Positions 1 to 5,589 of a DNA stretch of 13,605 bases are shown piece by piece. Positions within the stretch are counted from its first letter, which is position 1. Every line of letters begins with the position of its first letter. Source of the DNA: Clostridiales bacterium. GTDB taxonomy: Bacteria > Bacillota > Clostridia > Christensenellales > CAG-917. The stretch covers positions 1-13,605 of the forward strand of contig JAAZIO010000120.1 of assembly GCA_012800805.1 (NCBI GenBank), in the 5' to 3' direction. A program made the position numbers and the translations under genes. Under the pieces are notes generated by a model. It was not told where the DNA came from, searched no databases, and saw nothing but the letters and a program-made list of their open reading frames with translations.

Positions 1-274
1 ATCTTGTCGCCTCTTCGATTTTTTCTTTAACAAGCGTCTGAAGTTTTGAAACAACATCGGGAACGCTGCATGAATACAAGACATTGACATAAAGGTCAAC
101 GGTTATTTTCTCGTTTTGCAGAAAATAAACGCTTATGCCCTGAGTCTGGCGGTTCTTCTTTTCGTCGGACTTAATCAGCTCGACGCCTGCGACTGCGTCA
201 GCCGCGTCCCTTACCAGCTCGCTTATAACCTTTGTGTAGATGTCTATGTTTTTATCCGAGTTCTTCCTCGCCAT
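1..274 (-). CDS. Asp23/Gls24 (YqhY-like) family protein, 3' end outside window
   Basis: Only the first 91 codons are present; the gene runs off the left edge. The start ATG at 274 has a GGAGG SD site (284-280) five bases away. The protein opens with a basic stretch (MARKNSDKN), then VISELVRDAADAVAGVELI, and the signature ITVDLYVNVLYSCSVPDVV at about residues 57-75, followed by a charged helix. This matches the Asp23 (DUF322) fold, small cytoplasmic alpha/beta proteins of about 120 residues, so roughly 30 residues are missing. In B. subtilis yqhY lies downstream of spoIIIA, after accB and accC, and has been linked to fatty acid synthesis control; here it follows spoIIIAH directly. It has its own promoter and is separated from spoIIIAH by a terminator. 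The family call is secure; the exact role is not. Confidence 0.85.
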   Translation of the reverse strand, partial: MARKNSDKNIDIYTKVISELVRDAADAVAGVELIKSDEKKNRQTQGISVYFLQNEKITVDLYVNVLYSCSVPDVVSKLQTLVKEKIEEATR

Positions 275-290
275 AAAAGCCTCCGTCGGC

Positions 291-319
291 ATTATATCAC
301 AGCCGAAAAAAAATCACAA
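291..319 (-). promoter_or_regulatory. Sigma-A type promoter for the Asp23-family gene
   Basis: On the minus strand, TTGTGA (319-314) and a perfect TATAAT (296-291) are 17 bases apart. The -10 is preceded by TGA, giving an extended -10 (TGATATAAT). Transcription should start near 284, inside or next to the SD site of the downstream gene, so the leader would be very short. The -35 matches consensus at only four of six bases, but the spacing and extended -10 make up for it. Confidence 0.65.
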
Positions 320-360
320 ACATTATCGCATTATATCAAAATTATAAACCAAATTATAAC

Positions 361-381
361 AAAAAAAGCGGCCTAAGCCGC
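361..381 (-). terminator. Intrinsic terminator of the spoIIIA operon
   Basis: On the minus strand, 31 bases after the spoIIIAH stop codon, GCGGC (381-377), loop TTAG and GCCGC (372-368) form a five-base GC-only stem, extendable by one G-U pair. It is followed directly by seven Ts (367-361). This is a textbook Rho-independent terminator separating spoIIIAH from the Asp23-family gene. Confidence 0.85.
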
Positions 382-411
382 CGTTTGTTGTAGTTTAAAA
401 GTTATATTCCA

Positions 412-891
412 TTAATTGTAGGGAATTATTTTTACGTTTCTTGAACCCGTTTCGGTTACCACGATGTCGGTTATCTTAGCCGCATCGGAAAGCCCGAGGT
501 TCTCCGCCGCCACGACAACATTTACGCTGTTATCGGACAGGGTAACTATAACCTCGTTATAGCCCTTTGCCTTAATCAGCCCTTCAATTATGAGCTCTTT
601 TTCGATTCTGTTGATAAGCTCAAGCTTTTGGGCTTCGGCGGCCGCCTTGGCTTCCTCAGAAGATGTATCCGACGCTATTATCGCGTCAAGGTATAACATC
701 GATTCCGCGCGCGAAGTCGTTCTTTCATTGCGGTATGCGGCAAAGAACGTTTCGACGGTCGCTCCCGGGTCGAGATTGCCCGTGTTCTGCCTTGTGGTCA
801 GAACCCAATTCAATACTCCCGTTGCTACAAGCAATACCACCATTACGGCAAGTACTAAAATTTTTTTCTTGTTCGCTTTCAAAAATTCCAT
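412..891 (-). CDS. spoIIIAH: Stage III sporulation protein AH, SpoIIQ partner
   Basis: This is the last gene of the spoIIIA operon. The 159-residue protein has a basic N-terminus, one membrane segment (about residues 10-31), a variable linker and a C-terminal ring-building domain (about 45-157). In that domain a long helix (SSEEAKAAAEAQKLELINRIEKE is the central part) precedes the strands VIVTLSDNSVNVVVAA and RNVKIIPYN, as in YscJ/FliF-like SpoIIIAH proteins. SpoIIIAH sits in the mother-cell membrane and binds SpoIIQ across the intermembrane space of the engulfed forespore. B. subtilis SpoIIIAH has 218 residues, so this one is shorter, mainly in the linker. The ATG at 891 has a GGAGG-type SD site, and the gene begins 12 bases after spoIIIAG ends. 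Name supported by domain type and by position. Confidence 0.9.
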   Translation of the reverse strand: MEFLKANKKKILVLAVMVVLLVATGVLNWVLTTRQNTGNLDPGATVETFFAAYRNERTTSRAESMLYLDAIIASDTSSEEAKAAAEAQKLELINRIEKELIIEGLIKAKGYNEVIVTLSDNSVNVVVAAENLGLSDAAKITDIVVTETGSRNVKIIPYN

Positions 892-903
892 AACCCCTCC
901 TTT

Positions 904-1332
904 TTATGATGCGCCGTTAGCTTTCGTGTAGACTTGTATCAAACTGCCGTCAACCTTTAGCGCTGTTTTGGCAGCTTCAAGCAATCTTAACCTTACTCCG
1001 ATGTCCTGCGCCCCGCTTGCAACTATAATTACGCCTTTTATCTCTGCGTTTTCGCCTTCCGATATCATCACATCCACCGAGCCCGCCCCGTCTATGCTCT
1101 CAAGAATCCTTTGAAGCCTCGTTTCCGTGTCTGTAAGCACTATCGCCGCCGTGTCGGGCTGGGGCGTGATTTTGTTTTTGCCTTGCAGGCCCGAGTATAA
1201 CAGAAGCGCTATCGCAATAATAAATATGCTTATTATGAATTCAATATTCTTGATTTTTCTTATCTTTGCGATTATCGGAATATTTTTTATCTTGGCAAGA
1301 AGGCTTTGTTTTCTCTTATCCTCAACTTCCAT
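904..1332 (-). CDS. spoIIIAG: Stage III sporulation protein AG, compact form
   Basis: The protein has 142 residues: a basic cytoplasmic N-terminus (1-29), one membrane segment (about 30-49), a short linker, and a ring-building domain (about 64-137). The C-terminal hallmark GVIIVASGAQDIGVRLRLLEA (100-120; cf. the GVLVVA-GA family motif) is intact, so it is not truncated at the 3' end. SpoIIIAG forms a large ring in the mother-cell membrane of the SpoIIIA-SpoIIQ channel. B. subtilis SpoIIIAG has 229 residues with a long beta-rich insertion inside the domain; here SVDVMISEGENAEIKGV runs straight through, so that insertion is absent. The gene overlaps the end of spoIIIAF by 11 bases; GGAG lies five bases before the ATG at 1332. 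Confidence 0.9.
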   Translation of the reverse strand: MEVEDKRKQSLLAKIKNIPIIAKIRKIKNIEFIISIFIIAIALLLYSGLQGKNKITPQPDTAAIVLTDTETRLQRILESIDGAGSVDVMISEGENAEIKGVIIVASGAQDIGVRLRLLEAAKTALKVDGSLIQVYTKANGAS

Positions 1333-1798
1333 CGCCGCTCCACGACACGCTTATATTCTCACGGTTTACTCCGAACTTTCTCTCGGTGAGTATAAGCGTT
1401 CTCTCTAAAATTATATTCCTGTCATTTCCGCTCAGAACTTCGGTATTGATTTTCACATATATTTTTAGCTCGCCGTTTTTTCTCTCGGCGCTGATTGTCG
1501 CGTCAATCCCCTCACTCATAAGGACGCTTTGAAGCTCTATTGACTTTTGCGTAAGCGCATAGCGGTTTAGTGAATCGGCAAACTCATCGTCTATAACATC
1601 GCCTATCGTATCGTCTATGCCGATTTCGAAATTCAGCGGTTTTTTCAAAAGCTGAGGGAGAGGAGCAATCAAAACAAGCACGACGATAAGCGAAAAGACG
1701 CTCCTCACATATTTATTCATCTGGCCGTCGGGCAGTATTATGTCAAGCAATACCCCAAGACAAACGACGGCAGTTACCGAAATCAGATACGTGCCCAT
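1322..1798 (-). CDS. spoIIIAF: Stage III sporulation protein AF
   Basis: The 158-residue protein opens with two membrane segments (about residues 4-22 and 31-48). A soluble part of about 100 residues follows, with a helix (DEFADSLNRYALTQKSIELQSVLMSEG) and strands such as ELKIYVKIN and NISVSW, the ring-building type fold expected of SpoIIIAF. Family members act in the mother-cell membrane as part of the SpoIIIA complex. B. subtilis SpoIIIAF has 206 residues; this one is shorter in the C-terminal half. The ATG at 1798 has a GAGGGAG SD sequence close upstream and lies six bases after the spoIIIAE stop; its 3' end overlaps spoIIIAG by 11 bases, pointing to coupled translation. Sequence alone is only moderately diagnostic for this family, but its place between AE and AG settles the name. 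Confidence 0.88.
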   Translation of the reverse strand: MGTYLISVTAVVCLGVLLDIILPDGQMNKYVRSVFSLIVVLVLIAPLPQLLKKPLNFEIGIDDTIGDVIDDEFADSLNRYALTQKSIELQSVLMSEGIDATISAERKNGELKIYVKINTEVLSGNDRNIILERTLILTERKFGVNRENISVSWSGDGS

Positions 1799-1804
1799 AC
1801 TCCC

Positions 1805-2995
1805 TCACGCCGCGACATTGCATGAGCCTAAAATCAGCATAAACATGACAAGTATCAAAAATCCCGCTCCGATAAGAGACGCGGCAAGAAGCGACATATT
1901 TTTTGATACGGAAAGCGTCATCTGAGACACCTTTTTTTCGCCGAGCGGCTCCGTGACGGCCGCGGTCAGCTTAAGCAGCAATGTTAATATCACAAGCTTT
2001 AACAGCGGGAAAACCACAATGGCAAGAAGAATTATAATGCCGGTGAATCCCGCGGCGTTTTTTATTAGTACCGCGCCCGCAAGCGCAAGGTCAAAGCCGT
2101 CAGATAAATATCCCCCCAGGATGGGAACATAAGTTGAGAGGGCAAATTTTGCCGCCTGAAAGCTGATGCCGTCAAAGGCCGCACCCGTAATGCCCTGAGC
2201 GGTTACAAACGCCATGAACAGGCTGAACACGATTCCAAGAAGCCAGCTGGCGCCGCTTTTGAAAAAGGCGGACATTTTGTCAAGCTTGACATCTTTGGTT
2301 ATGTTGCCGACAACCGCAAAAAGGTTGGTAGCGACAAAGGCGGGGACAATGATTGCCGATATTATCTTCATTATCCCGCCCGACAAAAAAGCAAGGAAAG
2401 GCTGAAAAGCCGCAACAGTGGTTACGCCGCCAAGAGCTGTAAGCAGCGTTAAAAGAATGGGGAAAAGAATTTCGCTGAGTTTTGAAAGCAGCGATATCGT
2501 TTTTTCCACGGTTATTACGACATCGGTTACTATTGCAAGCACTATTATTACCGCGGTCGCATACGCCACAAACATCACAACTTCAACGGTGGACTGCTTT
2601 TTAAAATTTGATGTAAGGGCGGAGAGTATGGAGCACAAAATGCAAACCACAATTATGGTTAAAAACGACGGTATGCAAATTCCTATATACTCCAGCGCCG
2701 TGGTTTTTAAAGCGTTTACGAAATTTCCTAAAAAATTTCCGCTGTTTCCGTCGCAAAGCACCCTTAAAAAGGTCTTAACCGAACTAAAGCCCAGCACCGA
2801 ACGCTCTTTTTCCCCAAGGGATTTTATGAAAGCATCAAACTCTTTAAGGTCAAGCGAATCCAGTCCCTCGCCTACCGCGTCGCCTATCGTCGCCTCCCCC
2901 GCCGCGGCGACAGCAGGCGCCCCGAATACCATCACGGCGGTAATCAGCGCGTATAAGATAGTTATTAAAATTGCCTTATTTCTTTTTCTTTTCAT
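1805..2995 (-). CDS. spoIIIAE: Stage III sporulation protein AE
   Basis: The protein has 396 residues, close to the 399 of B. subtilis SpoIIIAE. It starts with a signal peptide (MKRKRNKAILITILYALI onward, likely cleaved around AVAAAGEA, residues 28-35), then a soluble stretch ending in CDGNSGNF. Several membrane segments follow over roughly residues 95-395, with family-like parts such as LGGVTTVAAFQPFLAFLSGG and VPILGGYLSDGFDLALAGA. It is the large membrane component of the SpoIIIA channel. An upstream in-frame extension to 3130 exists but overlaps spoIIIAD heavily and encodes a Cys/Arg-rich stretch with no membrane character, so I use the ATG at 2995, two bases after the spoIIIAD stop. No clear SD is seen, which fits translational coupling to spoIIIAD. 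Confidence 0.93.
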   Translation of the reverse strand: MKRKRNKAILITILYALITAVMVFGAPAVAAAGEATIGDAVGEGLDSLDLKEFDAFIKSLGEKERSVLGFSSVKTFLRVLCDGNSGNFLGNFVNALKTTALEYIGICIPSFLTIIVVCILCSILSALTSNFKKQSTVEVVMFVAYATAVIIVLAIVTDVVITVEKTISLLSKLSEILFPILLTLLTALGGVTTVAAFQPFLAFLSGGIMKIISAIIVPAFVATNLFAVVGNITKDVKLDKMSAFFKSGASWLLGIVFSLFMAFVTAQGITGAAFDGISFQAAKFALSTYVPILGGYLSDGFDLALAGAVLIKNAAGFTGIIILLAIVVFPLLKLVILTLLLKLTAAVTEPLGEKKVSQMTLSVSKNMSLLAASLIGAGFLILVMFMLILGSCNVAA

Positions 2996-2997
2996 GG

Positions 2998-3387
2998 TCA
3001 CAGCGTTTCCGCAAGGGAAGTTACGACATCCACAAGTCGGGTTACAATGCCGATTGCCAGCATAAATATGACAAGCTTGCCGCCTAGCTGAAGTTTTTGT
3101 GCTATCGAGGCGCAGCCGGCGTCCTCGCATATGCTTGCGGAGTATTCGGTAAGATAGCCTATTCCGATTATTTTTAAAATTGTTGCAAAAATGCCCTCGG
3201 GAAGTCCGCTTTTTTCAACAATCCTTGTAAATGCAACAACCGCCCCCGACAGCGAGTTAACCAAAACGATAACAAGAACTATGCCCGTAGCTATGGTTGC
3301 GAGAACCGCAAACTCGGGCTTTGCCGTTCTTAAAAGCAAAACCAGAATTACGCCTATTATTCCTATCGCAAAAAGTTTGAACAGCAT
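2998..3387 (-). CDS. spoIIIAD: Stage III sporulation protein AD
   Basis: A 129-residue membrane protein (B. subtilis SpoIIIAD has 133) with four predicted hydrophobic segments: about residues 3-20, 27-50, 66-80 and 103-120. The region KIIGIGYLTEYSASICEDAGCASIAQKLQLGGK is the well-conserved part of the family. It works with SpoIIIAC and SpoIIIAE as a polytopic membrane part of the mother cell to forespore channel. Its ATG shares one base with the spoIIIAC stop (TGATG) and lacks a clear SD, so it is probably translated by ribosomes ending spoIIIAC. Confidence 0.92.
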   Translation of the reverse strand: MLFKLFAIGIIGVILVLLLRTAKPEFAVLATIATGIVLVIVLVNSLSGAVVAFTRIVEKSGLPEGIFATILKIIGIGYLTEYSASICEDAGCASIAQKLQLGGKLVIFMLAIGIVTRLVDVVTSLAETL

Positions 3388-3584
3388 CAGTATAGAGCGA
3401 ATATCGACTTGATTGTGTCGAACAGCCCGCCGAGCATGTCGACAATCAAGAGAATGACCAGTATAAGCCCTGCCAAGGTAGCGAATGTCGCTATCTCATC
3501 CTTATCGCTCTTTTTCAATATGAATGAGATAAAGGCAGTCAAAATGCCTATGCCCGCGATTTTTAACAAAATCGAAAAATCCAT
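3387..3584 (-). CDS. spoIIIAC: Stage III sporulation protein AC
   Basis: A small membrane protein of 65 residues (68 in B. subtilis) with two hydrophobic segments, about 4-22 and 36-55, joined by a short charged loop KKSDKDEIA. The text IAGIGILTAFISFILKK and the later LAGLILVILLIVDMLGGLFDTIK are typical of SpoIIIAC. A GTG at 3590 is also in frame but lies inside the SD sequence itself; the ATG at 3584 has GGAGG five bases upstream and is the better start. It follows spoIIIAB with a gap of only 9 bases. Confidence 0.92.
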   Translation of the reverse strand: MDFSILLKIAGIGILTAFISFILKKSDKDEIATFATLAGLILVILLIVDMLGGLFDTIKSIFALY

Positions 3585-3593
3585 CTCCACCTC

Positions 3594-4091
3594 CTACGCA
3601 ACTATTATCATTAGTGCGATTCCAAGCAAAACGAACAGTTTGAAATACATTCCGCCAAGCCTTTTTTCCTCTTCCGCGCTTTTTTTTTCGGAGCTTTCAA
3701 AATAGGCTATATGCCTGTCCAGCTCGTTAAGCTGCTGGGCAAGAGGGAGCTTTCCCAAAGAGTATAAAAACCTTGCTATATCTCTTTTGTCGTTTTGCTT
3801 TAAATGTGTAAGCTCTATTTTTGAAAAGTAGTCTTCTCCCACCTTGTCGTCTTTTAAGTCCTTTAAAAACTTACCAAGAATTTGGGCGGTATGCCCTTTT
3901 TTGCCTTGGCACCACGCATTCACTGCGTCCTCAAGCGGCGTTTTTAAAAAAGCTATCTCGTTTTTCAAAAACACCGAAAAATCTTTAAAATCTTTAAATA
4001 TCTCATGCCGCGTTTTGTAGACGCGTTTTATGGCGATTCCAACAAGCGACATTCCAAATAAAAGCAGCCCTCCCGCGATTAGCCTAAGCAA
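3594..4091 (-). CDS. spoIIIAB: Stage III sporulation protein AB
   Basis: The 165-residue protein (171 in B. subtilis) has a hydrophobic N-terminus (about 1-20), a long, charged, mostly helical middle (21-145) and a C-terminal membrane segment (148-164). The fold resembles GspF-type platform proteins of type II secretion, and SpoIIIAB is thought to work with the ATPase SpoIIIAA. Family-like text includes YKTRHEIFKDFKDFSVFLKNEI and LGKLPLAQQLNELDRHIAYF. The start is a TTG at 4091, supported by an AAGGAGG SD six bases upstream; no ATG fits. It overlaps the end of spoIIIAA by eight bases. Confidence 0.92.
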   Translation of the reverse strand: MLRLIAGGLLLFGMSLVGIAIKRVYKTRHEIFKDFKDFSVFLKNEIAFLKTPLEDAVNAWCQGKKGHTAQILGKFLKDLKDDKVGEDYFSKIELTHLKQNDKRDIARFLYSLGKLPLAQQLNELDRHIAYFESSEKKSAEEEKRLGGMYFKLFVLLGIALMIIVA

Positions 4092-4920
4092 AGCGGACCT
4101 CCTTTACGGTTCCAACGCGCGGCTTGTCCGTCAGCACCACGGCTGCGCCGACTTCTTTTAAAAGCGGGGAAAATACCGCGCTGGCCTCAAGCGAAGACAA
4201 GTCCTTTGCGTGGACGGAGGCATATACTCTTACCCCGCTTCTCATAATGTCCAGCACGGCCGCGACATCCTCTTGACGAAACAGTTCATCCGTAACTATA
4301 AGCTCGGGATTCATTGCCCTTATAGTGTTTTCGTAGGCAACGGTTTTAGGAACTCCCGAAATGACGTCGCAGTTTCCTACATCCAGCGAGATGCCCACCC
4401 CCGCTATTTCAAATCTTTCATCTATGATAAGCGTAGTAAGCTTATCGGACGAAAGCCTTGCAAGCTCTCTCAGCATTGTCGTTTTTCCGCACCCCGGTGG
4501 CGACACTATAAGGGCGCTTTTGTCGATTTTTTCAAAAAATGAATCCGCGCATCCCTTTACCTCATGCGGTATCCTTATCGCAAGCGAAGTTATCGTCTTA
4601 AGAGATAAAACGCTTCCCTTTTCCACCGTGCCGTATCCGCAGGCGCCTATTCTTACCCCGCTTTCAAAGTGCATAAATCCCCTTACCAGCTCATCGTTTG
4701 CGGCATAGACCGAAAAACCGCTTGCCACGGCGACAACCCTGTCGATGTCGGACTGCGTCGCCATGTAGCAAGAAACGCCTCTATGTAAATACTCCCGCCT
4801 GTCCATTAAATGTATTACTACGGGTTTGCCAACTCTAAGGCGAATCTCCGTGATTTCCTCTTTGCCGTATGACGACAAAATCGCCGTGGCAAGAGGCTTT
4901 GGAAAAAGTTTTTCAATCAT
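4084..4920 (-). CDS. spoIIIAA: Stage III sporulation protein AA, ATPase
   Basis: The protein has 278 residues (307 in B. subtilis) and belongs to the secretion-type P-loop ATPases. Visible motifs are EITEIRLRVGKP (22-33) at the N-terminal domain, Walker A PPGCGKTT (141-148), IIDERFEIAG, Walker B ELIVTDE (206-212) and the sensor-like ASVHAKDL around H237. It is cytoplasmic in the mother cell and is thought to power the SpoIIIA channel. I chose the ATG at 4920 because family proteins begin shortly before the EIRLR motif; an in-frame TTG at 4965 would add a hydrophobic extension. Neither has an SD sequence, unusual for this window. First gene of the eight-gene operon, overlapping spoIIIAB by eight bases. 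Gene identity is secure; the start is less so. Confidence 0.93.
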   Translation of the reverse strand: MIEKLFPKPLATAILSSYGKEEITEIRLRVGKPVVIHLMDRREYLHRGVSCYMATQSDIDRVVAVASGFSVYAANDELVRGFMHFESGVRIGACGYGTVEKGSVLSLKTITSLAIRIPHEVKGCADSFFEKIDKSALIVSPPGCGKTTMLRELARLSSDKLTTLIIDERFEIAGVGISLDVGNCDVISGVPKTVAYENTIRAMNPELIVTDELFRQEDVAAVLDIMRSGVRVYASVHAKDLSSLEASAVFSPLLKEVGAAVVLTDKPRVGTVKEVRFA

Positions 4921-4925
4921 GTTTA

Positions 4926-4954
4926 AATTTATGTTTGATAAAACCAAAACATAA
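4926..4954 (-). promoter_or_regulatory. Possible sigma-E-like promoter of the spoIIIA operon
   Basis: In B. subtilis spoIIIA is transcribed by mother-cell RNA polymerase carrying sigma-E. On the minus strand just before spoIIIAA, TTATGTT (4954-4948) and CATAAATT (4933-4926) are 14 bases apart. They match a sigma-E-like pattern (KMATATT, 14-15 bases, CATACAHT) at five of seven and seven of eight positions. Transcription would then start at about the chosen ATG, which would fit the missing SD. The region is very AT-rich, so a chance match is quite possible. Confidence 0.3.
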
Positions 4955-5112
4955 AATAAAAGCAAATCAAGTCAAAAATCGTCAAAAAGCGCATAGAGCT
5001 TATCAATAAATAAGTTCGTTATTTTAATGAATTTAAAAGGAAAAATTTCGGCAAATGCAACAATGCGTATGGCATTTTAAAAGCGATGAAAATTGTATCT
5101 ATAATAAAGCAA

Positions 5113-5139
5113 CAAATGGTTATTGAAAAGCAAATGGTT
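5113..5139. repeat. Direct repeat CAAATGGTT, two copies
   Basis: CAAATGGTT occurs at 5113-5121 and again at 5131-5139, 18 bases apart, with a degenerate third copy (CAATGGATT) at 5146-5154. The repeats lie about 200 bases upstream of spoIIIAA. They may be protein-binding sites or simply low-complexity sequence. Confidence 0.5.
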
Positions 5140-5230
5140 TAAAAACAATGGATTGGTTTCTTTAAAAAAATTCTCGGTAGAAAAAATTTTAAATAAAAGG
5201 TTCAACTAATTAATACAACATCAAAAATTA

Positions 5231-5257
5231 CTTTCCCTCTAACAAATAACGGGAAAG
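5231..5257 (-). terminator. Hairpin, possible weak terminator
   Basis: CTTTCCC (5231-5237) and GGGAAAG (5251-5257) form a perfect seven-base stem around a 13-base AT-rich loop. On the minus strand it is followed by TAATTTTTG, a broken T-run. It could end the transcript of the zinc-finger membrane protein gene, about 335 bases beyond its stop codon, or that of an unrecognised short RNA. Confidence 0.35.
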
Positions 5258-5494
5258 AACATAACAAAACTATATATAATTTTCGTTTTGCCATTCGGCG
5301 GTTTTAAGATTTGTTGGTAATTACTATTTAAAGACTTTGTTGTTTTTTAATTATCCTTTTAATGGAAGATGAAATTTATATATAGCTTAGCTTTATTGTA
5401 TTGCCTATAAGCGGTGGGATTATAGTATGGCGTCTTTAGTTTTTGTTTTATTAAATAAGACTTAAAGTTCTGTTATGCTTTTTAAAAAAGCTAA

Positions 5495-5530
5495 GGCGTA
5501 ACAAACGGATAATATAACGGCGTAACAAAC
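5495..5530. repeat. Direct repeat GGCGTAACAAAC, two copies 24 bases apart
   Basis: The identical 12-mer GGCGTAACAAAC lies at 5495-5506 and 5519-5530, separated by an AT-rich 12-base spacer. The repeats start about 60 bases after the end of the zinc-finger membrane protein gene. A period of 24 bases is a little over two helical turns, as expected of paired sites for a DNA-binding protein; no binding protein can be named. Confidence 0.6.
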
Positions 5531-5543
5531 AAATAAGCCTTAA

Positions 5544-5576
5544 TCGCTTGCAAAAAAATAAATTTTCTTTAAGCGA
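5544..5576. repeat. Long-loop inverted repeat
   Basis: TCGCTT (5544-5549) and AAGCGA (5571-5576) are perfect inverted copies around 21 bases, which hold an A-run and a T-rich run able to pair in part. It begins 13 bases after the stop codon of the zinc-finger membrane protein gene. No T-run follows on the minus strand, so it is not a standard terminator, but it may stabilise the 3' end of that transcript. Confidence 0.35.
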
Positions 5577-5589
5577 AATACTTTTATAC

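Larger units (their letters stand above)
4921..5589. other. AT-rich 669-base region with no convincing gene
   Basis: This stretch between the zinc-finger membrane protein gene and spoIIIAA is far more AT-rich than the genes beside it. Open frames on either strand are short, lack SD sites and have no recognisable product. It holds two copies of GGCGTAACAAAC, two copies of CAAATGGTT, a hairpin at 5231-5257, a long-loop inverted repeat at 5544-5576 and several AT-rich promoter-like strings. It must also hold the spoIIIA promoter and the 3' end of the upstream transcript. I see no tRNA, known riboswitch or insertion sequence in it. Confidence 0.7.

Noticed and set aside
290..300. 11-mer CATTATATCAC shared with the recA promoter (10766-10776)
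   Set aside because: It looked like a common operator, but it is accounted for by both promoters having an extended -10 (TGA-TATAAT) with similar flanks.
116..376. Plus-strand open frame of 86 codons near the left edge
   Set aside because: It overlaps the Asp23-family gene antisense and runs through that gene's promoter and the spoIIIA terminator.
2418..3065. Long plus-strand open frame (215 codons) opposite spoIIIAE
   Set aside because: It is antisense to a clear spoIIIAE, rich in Ser/Thr/Ile without a domain, and has no SD; it is a reading-frame shadow.
2996..3130. N-terminal extension of spoIIIAE
   Set aside because: It would overlap spoIIIAD by 133 bases and place a Cys/Arg-rich stretch before a normal signal peptide; the ATG at 2995 gives the family length.
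5062..5078. AATGC/GCATT hairpin followed by Ts on the plus strand
   Set aside because: Only a five-base stem, and there is no plus-strand gene nearby for it to terminate.
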